Source of the DNA: Acinetobacter genomosp. 15BJ
Lineage (GTDB): Bacteria > Pseudomonadota > Gammaproteobacteria > Pseudomonadales > Moraxellaceae
Direction: 5' to 3'
Assembly: GCF_000400715.1 (NCBI RefSeq)
Contig: NZ_KE007345.1
Span: forward strand, 258,351-322,350
DNA: 64,000 nt
Below are positions 36,239 to 45,421 of the stretch, one piece after another (the first letter of the stretch is position 1; each line of letters opens with the position of its first letter). Made by a program: the position numbers and the translations under genes. The notes beneath the pieces were generated by a model, which searched no databases, was not told the origin of the DNA, and saw only the letters and a program-made list of their open reading frames with translations.

Positions 36239-37012
36239 TTTACGGTATTCTTTTACATACGGATTTAAATTCACTAACTGTTTGAAACCGCTGTTCACTA
36301 ACATTGCGGTACGAGATTTTGGTCGTTCATGTGCTTCCTGCTGCGTAAATTCAATCATGGCTTGATTAAAATTCAAACGAGGATACTGCTGCTGTAATTG
36401 TTGTCTGAACTGATGAGAAAACTCAAAACCACGACTACCAATCACATCGCAACTGGCCGCTTGTTGCAGCAAATGCGCTTCTATCCCCTCATCGAGACCA
36501 ACATAAGGATTCATGTGCATACTGATCACATCAAAAAGTTGATCCGCTCGGGGTGGTTGCCAACCCTGTTCAAGCGACCAATCTTTTGCTGCATACGCCC
36601 CTTGTCCAGCGAAACAACGACAATCTTGATGATGCTGATAATGTGGTTCTGTCATACCTAAATCATGCAATAAGCATGAAACTGCTAATAATTCATCATC
36701 ACATTGCATGTTTTGCATCTTGGCAAAAGCAATGGCATAACACCATGTACGAAGACAATGATTTTGCAGAGACGCTGAGCTACAGGACTGCATCTCCTCT
36801 AAAGCCCGCTGCACATCTACACTATCAGGCAAGATAAGATCATCCAGATGCAATTCATGCTGGGCATTCGGTCTGCTGCGCTTCGCCAAACTATACATTT
36901 TTATACTTTGTTTTAACACAGGAAAAAGGCTATGACTCAACAGCAGCATACGATCTTTTAAGAATAAATCACCTGAGGTTTGAGCCATCCAAGCTTGTCG
37001 ACCAATTTGCAT
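36236..37012 (-). CDS. HD-domain phosphohydrolase-like protein
   Basis: A 258-residue cytoplasmic protein with an HD-type metal site: His at NHCLRTWCYA, the HD pair in SCLLHDLGMTEPHY, and a later conserved histidine and aspartate. The arrangement of an HD followed by FAGQGAYAAKDW resembles the cyanamide hydratase-like subgroup of HD proteins. The reaction cannot be stated. An AGAGGAAC ribosome-binding site precedes the ATG. A palindromic site 19 bases upstream of the start is nearly identical to one upstream of acr1, suggesting common regulation with fatty aldehyde or wax metabolism. Confidence 0.75.
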   Translation of the reverse strand: MQIGRQAWMAQTSGDLFLKDRMLLLSHSLFPVLKQSIKMYSLAKRSRPNAQHELHLDDLILPDSVDVQRALEEMQSCSSASLQNHCLRTWCYAIAFAKMQNMQCDDELLAVSCLLHDLGMTEPHYQHHQDCRCFAGQGAYAAKDWSLEQGWQPPRADQLFDVISMHMNPYVGLDEGIEAHLLQQAASCDVIGSRGFEFSHQFRQQLQQQYPRLNFNQAMIEFTQQEAHERPKSRTAMLVNSGFKQLVNLNPYVKEYRK

Positions 37013-37356
37013 TTTCGTTCCTCTCTAAAATTAGAGCAATTACTCTAATTTTTACTCAAAAGAATTACGAAAGTCAAAATTATAGCGATCAGTTTTCTCG
37101 TTTCTCATCGCGACATCTGTATTTAACAGACATTTTTATCATACCTATCACATGATTCAGAAAGTAACTTTAGTCATATTATTGGCTAAAATTAAACATT
37201 TTGTTCATTTAATCCGCTTTTTGCATAGTTTTTATTCATACTTATAAGAATTAATTAAGTTTTTATGCATAATGGACGGCGCTTTATTTTTTTATTTTTG
37301 GTGTATTTTTTAACACTTTTCCAATGACAAGAGGTTACAACTTAAGGGAGTAAATA
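37013..37356. other. 344-base intergenic region between divergent genes
   Basis: No coding region is seen. It contains the palindrome at 37027-37052 close to the HD gene and, further right, an AT-rich stretch that must hold the CitMHS promoter; no promoter could be assigned with confidence. Confidence 0.5.
37031..37048. promoter_or_regulatory. 18-bp palindrome upstream of the HD-domain gene, putative operator
   Basis: TTAGAGCAATTACTCTAA is the core of a 10-bp inverted repeat (AAAATTAGAG at 37027-37036, CTCTAATTTT at 37043-37052). It differs at one base from the acr1 upstream site at 30774-30791. The location just before the start codon suits repression. Confidence 0.65.
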
Positions 37357-38664
37357 ATGCTGACGCTGATCGGTATTTTAATTATTGTGACGATTGTCGT
37401 GCTACTGATGTCTGGAAAAACCAGTCCGATTGTAGCCATGTCGATTGTTCCTCTTATTGGCGCCCTCATTGCTGGTTTTTCGATTAGCGAGATTTCTGGC
37501 TTCTTTGAAGCTGGTCTAGCCAAAGTGACCAAAGTAGCGACGATGTTTTTATTCGCTATTTTATTTTTCAGTATATTAAAAGAATTACATGTCTTTGACC
37601 CGATGATTAAACGCATGGTGCAAATGACGCGTGGCAATGTGGTGATTGTTGCCGTGATGACCACTGTGATTGCCGCAATTGTGCATCTGGATGGTTCTGG
37701 TGCTGCAACCTTCCTGATTATTATTCCTGCCTTACTTCCCCTGTACCGTAAGCTCGGTATGAGTCCCTATCTGATGCTATTGCTGATGGCGGGTAGTATG
37801 GGCGTAATGAATATGGTGCCATGGGGCGGACCTTTGGGACGTGCTTCCGCCGCGACAGGTTTAGATGCTGCCACACTCTGGCATAGTCTGATTCCCGTTC
37901 AAGTGGTGGGTGTTGCAGGGATGATGGTATTTGCCGTATTTATGGGATTACGTGAGAAAAAACGCATTCTCGCAGCACAAGCTCTCGGTACCACACCATT
38001 TGAGCAAGACTGCATGGCCAAAGACCTTGCCGAAGATATTCAGGAAGATGCCAAACCAAAGCATCTATGGTTCAACCTCGGTCTGATCGTTGCCGCAATC
38101 ATTTGCTTGGCGTTTGGTCTATTCTCTGCGCCTTATGTGTTTATGATCGCCCTTGCATTGGTCTTGATCGTCAACTTCCCACAGCCGAAAACACAGATTG
38201 AAGTGATTGGTCGTCATGCACCACAAGCATTGAGCATGGTTGCCATTATTTTTGCTGCAGGTGCATTTCTCGGGATCTTGTCTGAGTCAGGTATGTTGCA
38301 ATCGATTGCCTTGGATTTAATTAAAATTCTACCAAGCACTTGGATCGGGAGTTTACATATTCTAGTCGGGATCTTAGGTGTACCGATGGACATCTTTACC
38401 AGTACCGATGCCTATTACTTTGCGCTATTACCGATTGTGCAAGAGGTTACCGCTACCGCTGGAGTAAATGCTGACTCGGTCGTGTACGCCATGGCGATTG
38501 GCAACAATGCAGGAACATTTGTGAGTCCATTCTCACCGGCAACTTGGCTTGCAGTCGGACTGACAGGCACTGATATGGGACGCCATTTGCGCTATTCATT
38601 TGGCTGGATTTGGCTATTTAGCTTCTTCACCTTAGGCGCTGGTTTCTTGCTGGGCCTATATTAA
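37357..38664 (+). CDS. CitMHS-family citrate/metal symporter
   Basis: A 435-residue membrane carrier with eleven or twelve helices. The segments VHLDGSGAATFLIIIPALLPLY, NMVPWGGPLGRA and GNNAGTFVSPFSPATWL are hallmarks of the CitMHS family, which takes up citrate complexed with a divalent metal together with protons. An AAGGGAG ribosome-binding site lies before ATG. It is transcribed alone and ends at a bidirectional terminator shared with a LysR gene. Substrate citrate is inferred from the family. Confidence 0.87.
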   Translation: MLTLIGILIIVTIVVLLMSGKTSPIVAMSIVPLIGALIAGFSISEISGFFEAGLAKVTKVATMFLFAILFFSILKELHVFDPMIKRMVQMTRGNVVIVAVMTTVIAAIVHLDGSGAATFLIIIPALLPLYRKLGMSPYLMLLLMAGSMGVMNMVPWGGPLGRASAATGLDAATLWHSLIPVQVVGVAGMMVFAVFMGLREKKRILAAQALGTTPFEQDCMAKDLAEDIQEDAKPKHLWFNLGLIVAAIICLAFGLFSAPYVFMIALALVLIVNFPQPKTQIEVIGRHAPQALSMVAIIFAAGAFLGILSESGMLQSIALDLIKILPSTWIGSLHILVGILGVPMDIFTSTDAYYFALLPIVQEVTATAGVNADSVVYAMAIGNNAGTFVSPFSPATWLAVGLTGTDMGRHLRYSFGWIWLFSFFTLGAGFLLGLY

Positions 38665-38678
38665 TTCTTGCCAAAATA

Positions 38679-38707
38679 AAAAAAGCATACTCGGGTATGC
38701 TTTTTTT
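38679..38707. terminator. Bidirectional terminator between CitMHS and lysR-type gene
   Basis: A 10-bp stem AAAAGCATAC/GTATGCTTTT (38681-38690 with 38695-38704), tetraloop, with T-runs in both orientations. Confidence 0.9.
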
Positions 38708-38753
38708 ATTGCCTGCATGCGTCACCCACCTAAATCGAGCATTCGCTTTCCGA

Positions 38754-39638
38754 TTACAGTTTGGTTTTTAACAATGCATCTAACCAGTCAATAAAGTCCT
38801 GAAAATATTTAGGACGGTATTGGCGGTCGGTTAGCAACAGACTGACGGGTAACTGTAAGCTTGGAATATCGGTAAATAATCGCTGTAACTGCCCTTGCTG
38901 TACATAAGGCGCTGCATCAAATTCAGGAATTTGAATCATGCCAATGCCTGCTAAACCTGCCTGAATATAGGCCTCAGTATTCTCGACCAATAAACGATAA
39001 GGCATTTTGACCCGATGCGCTTGGAATAAAAGCTCACTCCACTCTCGATAATGTTTAGCGACATGGTAATCCACGGCGAAGTGCTGTTGCAGCTCATCAA
39101 AATGACTCGGTTCACCAAATTCTGCCAAATATTGCGGGGATGCAAGAGTCCAGATTTGGGTTTGGGTAATCGGTCTGATCAGTAAATATTCATCCTTCAC
39201 CTGCCCAACACGCACGACACAATCCAATTGCTGTTCAATCAAATTAGAGAAATCATCACTGCCATTAATCAATACTTTGACCTTGGGATAGTGCTGATAA
39301 AACGCGGATAAATGAGGAATCAGAACTTGTGTGGCTAAGCGTTTCGGCATACCAATACTGACCTTCCCTTCCTGACTACGCACATGGGTGTTAAAACGGT
39401 TCAACTCTTTTAACTGTGTCACCAAACGTATGGCTTCATCGTAAAACAAACTACCTTCATGAGTTAAAGCCACCTTACGTGTGGTGCGATAAAACAGTAA
39501 TACCTCATATTCTTTTTCAAGTGTTTGAATCGCATAAGTCACATTGGAGCGTGGCAAACCCAATTGCAGCGCGGCTTGTGCAAAAGACTGCTTCTCTGCC
39601 ACCAAACAGAAGATTTTTAAACGATCAATCTTATCCAT
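38754..39638 (-). CDS. LysR-type transcriptional regulator
   Basis: A 294-residue regulator with an N-terminal winged helix-turn-helix (residues about 5-62, including QSFAQAALQLGLPRSNVTYAI and LLFYRTTRKVALT) and a periplasmic-binding-like effector domain. It is divergent from an SDR oxidoreductase gene, 108 bases away, which is the usual target arrangement; it belongs to the group of LysR regulators that often control such neighbours. The effector is unknown. Confidence 0.9.
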   Translation of the reverse strand: MDKIDRLKIFCLVAEKQSFAQAALQLGLPRSNVTYAIQTLEKEYEVLLFYRTTRKVALTHEGSLFYDEAIRLVTQLKELNRFNTHVRSQEGKVSIGMPKRLATQVLIPHLSAFYQHYPKVKVLINGSDDFSNLIEQQLDCVVRVGQVKDEYLLIRPITQTQIWTLASPQYLAEFGEPSHFDELQQHFAVDYHVAKHYREWSELLFQAHRVKMPYRLLVENTEAYIQAGLAGIGMIQIPEFDAAPYVQQGQLQRLFTDIPSLQLPVSLLLTDRQYRPKYFQDFIDWLDALLKTKL

Positions 39639-39746
39639 TTTTATTGTTCAACTTTTTTGCACAATCAATTCAATACTAACAACTATTTCAAACAAATAAA
39701 TTCAATTAGGATCATTTTTATACAAAAACAACCCAAGGAAAACCCC

Positions 39747-40502
39747 ATGTCACAGCATCATTTAAATGGAAAAACCGTACTGATTACAGGTGGCGCAAAA
39801 AACTTAGGCGGTTTGATTTCACGTAAGTTCGCTGAACAAGGTGCAAATTTATTGATTCACTACAACAGTGCTGCCACCCAAGCCGATGCCGAACAAACCT
39901 TAAAAGACGTACAGGCACTCGGTGCAAAAGCGGTTTTGGTACAAGCTGATTTATCCGATATTCAAAATATTGAGCAGCTGTTTATCGCCGCCAAAGAAAA
40001 CTTTGGTGGAATCGATATTGCAATTAATACTGTGGGCCGTGTGCTGAAAAAACCCTATTTAGACACCACCGAACAAGAGTTCGATGGTATGAATGATATC
40101 AACAACAAAATTGCCTATTTCTTTATTCAATCAGCAGGTCGTCATCTGAATGACAATGGAAAAATCTGTACTATTGTGACCAGTTTACTTGCAGCTTATA
40201 CAGGGCTGTATTCGACCTATGAAGGCTTAAAAGCACCCGTCGAGCATTATACCCGTGCGGCATCCAAAGAGTTTGGTGAACGTGGCATTTCGGTTACTGC
40301 GGTCGCACCAGGCCCAATGGATACGCCTTTTTTCTACGGTCAAGAAGCGCCAGAAGCCGTGGCCTATCATAAATCAGCATCTGCTTTAGGTGGCTTAACC
40401 AAGATCGAAGATATTGAACCCTTGGTTCGCTTCTTGGTTACGGATGGCTGGTGGATTACTGGACAAACCATTTTTGCCAATGGCGGTTATACCACCCGTT
40501 AA
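39747..40502 (+). CDS. SDR-family oxidoreductase
   Basis: A 251-residue NAD(P)-dependent short-chain dehydrogenase. The cofactor motif is TGGAKNLGG, close to the TGxxxGxG pattern; NTVG replaces the usual NNAG. The catalytic serine pair lies in TSLLAAYTGLYSTYEGLKAP, where Y and K keep the YxxxK spacing. The start at 39747 has an AAGGA site and begins at the fold; an upstream extension to 39657 is only leader. The substrate is unknown. It is divergent from a LysR gene that probably regulates it. Confidence 0.85.
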   Translation: MSQHHLNGKTVLITGGAKNLGGLISRKFAEQGANLLIHYNSAATQADAEQTLKDVQALGAKAVLVQADLSDIQNIEQLFIAAKENFGGIDIAINTVGRVLKKPYLDTTEQEFDGMNDINNKIAYFFIQSAGRHLNDNGKICTIVTSLLAAYTGLYSTYEGLKAPVEHYTRAASKEFGERGISVTAVAPGPMDTPFFYGQEAPEAVAYHKSASALGGLTKIEDIEPLVRFLVTDGWWITGQTIFANGGYTTR

Positions 40503-40518
40503 GTCCGATACTGACAAC

Positions 40519-40549
40519 GGTTTGGGCATTACACCGCAATGCCCAAACC
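40519..40549. other. Hairpin between convergent SDR and azlD genes
   Basis: A perfect 12-bp stem GGTTTGGGCATT/AATGCCCAAACC (40519-40530 with 40538-40549) and a 7-base loop. No U-run follows on either strand, so it is a weak intrinsic terminator or an RNA end stabiliser. Confidence 0.6.
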
Positions 40550-40551
40550 CG

Positions 40552-40869
40552 CTAAGGCAAGAAAAACACCAAAGCATAGAAACACACCAAACTGAGGATA
40601 ATGGTCAATAAGGTATGTTTAACCTTATATGCAATGATGACGGTTAAAATTGTGGCCAAAAAATACGGATTCAATAAAGTCGAACGAAATGCGCCATGTT
40701 CATCCATAAACACAATCGGCGTTGCAATCGCTGTCAATAAACACGGGGCAGAATACTGTAAGGATTGTTGAAACCATTTCGGTAATCGCAACGGGATATT
40801 CGGTTCTAGCAAAATATAGCGGTTCATAAACACCACCACAGCCAGAAGAATCAAAAGGAACCAAGTCAT
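40552..40869 (-). CDS. azlD: Branched-chain amino acid exporter subunit AzlD
   Basis: A 105-residue membrane protein with about four helices, the small partner of AzlC. The chosen ATG at 40869 overlaps the azlC stop codon as ATGA, so the two are translationally coupled; an upstream in-frame extension to 40899 lies inside azlC. AzlCD exports branched-chain amino acids and analogues. The MNRYILLEPN and RLPKWFQQSLQYSAPCLLTAI segments fit the AzlD family. Confidence 0.88.
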   Translation of the reverse strand: MTWFLLILLAVVVFMNRYILLEPNIPLRLPKWFQQSLQYSAPCLLTAIATPIVFMDEHGAFRSTLLNPYFLATILTVIIAYKVKHTLLTIILSLVCFYALVFFLP

Positions 40870-41588
40870 GCCACACGCTCCCGTAGATTCTGTAAACAAG
40901 TCGCGGTCAACATACCGATCACTCCTGCCAAGATCGCGGCACTTTTAATGCCTAGACTCAGAAAAACCAAGGTCAACAGCACGGATACCAACACACCGAC
41001 CAAAGTATTTATGTTTTTAATAAACGGAATCACGATGGCAATAAAAGTCGCAACAATAGAAAAGTCCAAATGATATTGATCAAGATTCGGCACCGATGAG
41101 GCAAGCAGCACCCCGCAAATGCTAAACAAGACCCAGCACAGATAAAAACAGCTTCCAGCACCCAATAAATAATAAATATAGTGTTGCTGTTTTTTAATAC
41201 TCACCGCAAACAATTCATCCGTCAGCAAAAAGCCCAACAGCAAACGATGTTTTAAAGGCTGTTTGGAAATATCTTCCCGCAGATACAGCGCATATAAATA
41301 ATGCTGTGTGGTAATCAGAAATACTGAAATGATGATGGTAAATGCAGGCGTTCCTGCCATGACTAAACCTAAGGTCATCAACTGCGCTGCGCCTGCAAAG
41401 ACTAAAGCCGACATGCCAATCGCTTGTCCAGTACTCAACCCTGCTTGTATCGCCATCGAGCCTGCCAATAGCCCCCAAGGCAATACTGCAAAACACAACG
41501 GCAGTATTTTAATCACCCCATTTAGAAATGCCCGTGACACCGTCATTGGTATATCATCGGTTATGCTTTCACTTAACATCAAAATCAC
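40866..41588 (-). CDS. azlC: Branched-chain amino acid exporter subunit AzlC
   Basis: A 240-residue inner-membrane protein of the AzlC family. The early PLCFAVLPWGLLAGSMAIQAGLS and FAGAAQLMTLGL segments match the family, and about seven helices are visible. The start is unclear: GTG 41588, ATG 41579 and ATG 41546 are all in frame and none has a good ribosome-binding site; the longest is given. It lies downstream of an AraC regulator on the same strand (68 bases) and is coupled to azlD. Confidence 0.88.
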   Translation of the reverse strand: MILMLSESITDDIPMTVSRAFLNGVIKILPLCFAVLPWGLLAGSMAIQAGLSTGQAIGMSALVFAGAAQLMTLGLVMAGTPAFTIIISVFLITTQHYLYALYLREDISKQPLKHRLLLGFLLTDELFAVSIKKQQHYIYYLLGAGSCFYLCWVLFSICGVLLASSVPNLDQYHLDFSIVATFIAIVIPFIKNINTLVGVLVSVLLTLVFLSLGIKSAAILAGVIGMLTATCLQNLRERVA

Positions 41589-41656
41589 AATTGCTCATAA
41601 AAGACCTTATGACTATGCCAAAATTTGATAAGAGAGAATTGTATAAAATTGCTGTT

Positions 41657-42487
41657 TTATTTGAGGTAAGAAATATAACCACCAGGGGTAATACCGAAAG
41701 TCTGACGAAAATGACGACTAAAATGACTCTGATCCGAAAAACCACATTGCTGTGAAACCTCAGATAAATTAAGCCCTTGTCTTAACAATTTTTGTGACTT
41801 TTGCAACCGAGCTTGTACCAACCATGCATGCGGCGATAGCCCGACGTGTTTTTTAAATTGGCGTAAGAAATGCCATTGGCTGAGATTGGCCATTTCTGCA
41901 AGTGTGGCTAATGAAAACTCTTGCTCAGGCATACTTGCCATAAAATCCTTGATATTGAGGATCCGCTGTTTGGCACTACTTAAATCCACTGCTTGTGGCC
42001 TGACCTGACTGTACTTGGACACGAGCCAAGCAATGGTGGATAAAAATAGAGTCTGTTTGAGCAAGGTATTATTCGGCTGTTCCAATAAATCGAACAGTAA
42101 TCGAAATTGTTGAGCTAAGCCTTCATCATGGAGTACCGCCTCTCTAAACCACGGTGCTGTGCCATGTGTGGTCGTGAGGTCTCTTGTCAATTCATGAAAT
42201 ACTTCTGGGGTTGGATAGATTGCACGATAGCGCCATCCCGTTTCTACAGCAGAAGATCCTGTATGAACCTCATCGGCATTGACCAAAATAATATCGCCCT
42301 GTGGTGCAACATGATTGCCCCCTGTACGATAGAAACGTTGTGCCCCTTCTTCAATTACACCAATACAAAATCCTTCATGAACATGCCGTGAGAATTCCTG
42401 CTGATAGTAGCTTGCTTTCAGCATTTCCAGACCACCTAGTTCTTCTAGATGTAAGTAATCGACTTGTTCACGAGGTCTTCGCGACAT
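41657..42487 (-). CDS. AraC-family transcriptional regulator
   Basis: A 276-residue regulator with an N-terminal cupin-like sensor domain (HEGFCIGVIEEGAQRFYR... and NADEVHTG) and two C-terminal helix-turn-helix units (SLATLAEMANLSQWHFLRQFKKHVGLSPHAW and LSEVSQQCGFSDQSHFSRHFRQTFGITP). The ATG at 42487 has a full AAGGAGG site; the adjacent TTG at 42490 is not needed. AraC regulators of this type often sit next to azlCD, which they probably activate in response to an amino acid. It is upstream of azlC. Confidence 0.9.
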   Translation of the reverse strand: MSRRPREQVDYLHLEELGGLEMLKASYYQQEFSRHVHEGFCIGVIEEGAQRFYRTGGNHVAPQGDIILVNADEVHTGSSAVETGWRYRAIYPTPEVFHELTRDLTTTHGTAPWFREAVLHDEGLAQQFRLLFDLLEQPNNTLLKQTLFLSTIAWLVSKYSQVRPQAVDLSSAKQRILNIKDFMASMPEQEFSLATLAEMANLSQWHFLRQFKKHVGLSPHAWLVQARLQKSQKLLRQGLNLSEVSQQCGFSDQSHFSRHFRQTFGITPGGYISYLK

Positions 42488-42689
42488 CAAGACCTCCTTT
42501 GAATTCTTTGCATTGTGTCAGGTTAACGCGATTTAGATAGATTTATAGAACAAAATTGCTGTTTGTTGATTTTATCTGAATTCTTACATATTTCTTAATT
42601 TATAAAGAATGATTTAATTAATATCGATGATTGCGCGAAGTGACATACAAATCTCCACGCTTAGAACAAGGCACAATAACACGCTCAAA

Positions 42690-42716
42690 ATAAAAGCCTC
42701 CGAAGAGGCTTTTATT
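42690..42716. terminator. Bidirectional terminator downstream of tex
   Basis: A TAAAAGCCTC/GAGGCTTTTA stem (42691-42700 with 42705-42714) with tetraloop cgaa and T-rich flanks. Confidence 0.85.
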
Positions 42717-42727
42717 TATTAAATTAA

Positions 42728-45082
42728 TTACTTAGAACCTTTAATCCCTGCTTGTAACAACAAGGCACCTAAACCACCAATTTTTTGCTCTTGTGGTTTT
42801 TCAGTTTTTGGCTTGTTATTTTGCGGACGCTTAAAGTCACCCTCTTTACGCGGAGGACGTTGACCTTGTGGTTTACGTTCTGAACGTTCAGTACGATCTT
42901 GTTGTGGACGTTGTTGGCGTGGTGCTTTCGCTGGTGCAGAACCTTCAGCACGCATACTCAAGTTAACACGATTACGTTCCACGTCCACTTGCATCACACG
43001 TACTTGCACAATTTGACCTGGTTTCACAACTTTATGTGGATCAGAAACAAATTCATTGGCAAGTTCAGAAATATGCACTAAACCATCTTGGTGTACACCA
43101 ACATCCACGAAGGCACCGAAATTGGTTACGTTAGTGACAACGCCTTCAAGTTGCATGCCTTCAGTCAATTGTGCAACTTCGGTAATATCTTCACGGAATT
43201 TCGCAGTACGGAACTCAGGACGTGGATCACGACCTGGTTTTTCCAATTCAGCTAAAACGTCCTGAATAGTCGGTAAACCAAATTTGTCATCCACAAACTC
43301 ATCTGCCTTCACTTGGCGAATGATTTCAGTGTTACCAATAATGTCTTTTACCGTGGTTGCTTTTGCCGCAACAATTTTTTCCACCAAGCCATAGCTTTCA
43401 GGGTGAACTGCCGATGCATCTAATGGTTCAGAACCATCTTGAACACGTAAGAAACCTGCAGATTGTTCAAAGGTACGTTCGCCCAAACGCGGCACTTTTT
43501 TCAAAGCTTGACGGTTATCAAAACGACCATTTTCTTTACGGTATTCAACAATTTGTTGTGCAATTGCTTTATTTAGTCCAGCAATATAAGCCAGAATCGC
43601 CGGAGAAGCGGTGTTCACATCCACACCTACAGCATTCACACAGTCTTCAACCACGGCATCTAATGTTTTTGCCAAACCAGCTTGATTCACATCATGTTGA
43701 TATTGACCTACACCAATCGATTTAGGGTCAATTTTTACTAACTCAGCCAACGGATCTTGTAAACGGCGTGCAATTGAAACCGCACCACGAATTGACACAT
43801 CCAACTCAGGTAACTCTTGTGAAGCCAACTCACTTGCAGAGTAAACAGAAGCACCCGCTTCACTTACGGTGATACGTGTCAATTGCAGATCAGTATTGGC
43901 CGCCATCATTTCAGCAACAACCGCTTCAGTTTCACGGCTTGCAGTACCATTACCAATCGCAATAAGTTCCACGTGGAACTCTCGACATAAACGAGCAAGT
44001 TCCGCAATAGAACCCTCTTTGTCTTCTTTCGGTGCAAATGGATAAATCGTGCTATGAGCAAGAACATCACCCGCATTACTCACCACTGCAAGCTTCACAC
44101 CTGTACGAATACCAGGGTCAACACCCAAAGTCGTACGGCCACCAGCAGGTGCAGAAAGTAATAAATGGCGTAAGTTTTCAGCAAACACATCCATAGCTTC
44201 AGCTTCAGCAGCCAAACGTTTATCGGTTAATAAAGAATGTTCGATTTGTGGACGAATCTTGCCTAGCCAAAACAGTTTAGCCGTTTGCTTTAAATAATCT
44301 TGACGCGTTTGTGGTTGAATTTGTTCAAGATTGTATTCAGTTTCAATACGAGCCAATGGTGCATCATCTTCACCATCCACTTTCAAACCCAATACATTTT
44401 CTTGACGACCACGCAGCATCGCCAATAAACGATGTGAAGGGACTTTATTAAAGTTTTCAGAGAACTCGAAATAATCACGGAATTTTTTGCCAACTTCTTT
44501 TTTCTCTTCAGAAGCAACCGCACTTTTCAATACCGCAGTTTTAGCAAAAGTTTGTTTTAATTCAGTGGTTAATGCAATATTTTGTGCCCAATCATCAATC
44601 AAGATATGCTGAATCGCATCAAGCTGACTTTCGGCATCTGGGTAGTCTTCATGACTAAAACCAGCCAATGCCTCAGTTGGATCAACTTGGTCTGCAATAA
44701 TTTTTTCAGCAATAGCGCCAAGGCCTGCTTCTTTTGCTTTAAATGATTTACTGGTACGTTTCGGGCGATACGGTGCGTAAATTTCTTCTAATGCATTTTT
44801 AGTCTCAGCTGCATTTACACGCGCCAATAAATCATCGCTTAATTTATCTTGTTCTTGTAAAGATTGGATCACCTTCTCACGACGCTCAAATAAATCACGT
44901 AAATAAGTTAAACGTGTATCGAGTTGACGTAATTGCGTATCGTCTAAGCCTTGCGTGACTTCTTTACGGTAACGTGCAATAAAAGGAACGCTAGCACCTT
45001 CATCAATTAAACGAATAGCAGCTTCTACTTGGTTTGGACGTACGGCAAGTTCATTTGCCAACTGCTGAACTAAGTCAGTCAT
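42728..45082 (-). CDS. tex: RNA-binding transcriptional accessory protein Tex
   Basis: A 784-residue nucleic-acid-binding protein acting in transcription. N-terminal helical region, a YqgF/RNase H-like core (TLGVDPGIRTGVKLAV), helix-hairpin-helix segments (NTASPAILAYIAGLNKAIA and SAGFLRVQDGSEPLDASAVHPE) and a C-terminal S1 domain (LEGVVTNVTNFGAFVDVGVHQDGLVHISE). A lysine/arginine-rich disordered tail follows. The start at 45082 gives the usual MTDLVQQLANEL beginning; the frame extends to 45118. Confidence 0.94.
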   Translation of the reverse strand: MTDLVQQLANELAVRPNQVEAAIRLIDEGASVPFIARYRKEVTQGLDDTQLRQLDTRLTYLRDLFERREKVIQSLQEQDKLSDDLLARVNAAETKNALEEIYAPYRPKRTSKSFKAKEAGLGAIAEKIIADQVDPTEALAGFSHEDYPDAESQLDAIQHILIDDWAQNIALTTELKQTFAKTAVLKSAVASEEKKEVGKKFRDYFEFSENFNKVPSHRLLAMLRGRQENVLGLKVDGEDDAPLARIETEYNLEQIQPQTRQDYLKQTAKLFWLGKIRPQIEHSLLTDKRLAAEAEAMDVFAENLRHLLLSAPAGGRTTLGVDPGIRTGVKLAVVSNAGDVLAHSTIYPFAPKEDKEGSIAELARLCREFHVELIAIGNGTASRETEAVVAEMMAANTDLQLTRITVSEAGASVYSASELASQELPELDVSIRGAVSIARRLQDPLAELVKIDPKSIGVGQYQHDVNQAGLAKTLDAVVEDCVNAVGVDVNTASPAILAYIAGLNKAIAQQIVEYRKENGRFDNRQALKKVPRLGERTFEQSAGFLRVQDGSEPLDASAVHPESYGLVEKIVAAKATTVKDIIGNTEIIRQVKADEFVDDKFGLPTIQDVLAELEKPGRDPRPEFRTAKFREDITEVAQLTEGMQLEGVVTNVTNFGAFVDVGVHQDGLVHISELANEFVSDPHKVVKPGQIVQVRVMQVDVERNRVNLSMRAEGSAPAKAPRQQRPQQDRTERSERKPQGQRPPRKEGDFKRPQNNKPKTEKPQEQKIGGLGALLLQAGIKGSK

Positions 45083-45421
45083 CGTGATTGATTCCACAAG
45101 GGTTAAGTCTAAAAGCACTGATTATAAAGTTCATGGCTATAAAATCCACCATTGTTTTTTTGAATATTGTGCAAGTAGTTTATGCAAATCGCTGAATGTT
45201 TCTAAAATACCAAGATTTTTTCGCCTAAATATTGAAAAATAGATTGATTGTCATAATTTTGCCTGTATATATTTGGTATCTATCTCTTGATTTTATTGGC
45301 AATATTTGTTGCTTTATAACATAGCCAAAACTGTGCAATGAATCGTATACTCAAAGGTCTATTGATATTTCACAATCGCATTGCATAAAGACGATGACAA
45401 TAAACGATAAAGGAGCACATC
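45083..45421. other. 339-base intergenic region between tex and ompR
   Basis: No gene is seen. It is AT-rich and carries the divergent promoters. A TTGATA at 45362-45367 with CATAAA 16 bases later (45384-45389) is a weak candidate for the ompR promoter. Confidence 0.4.
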
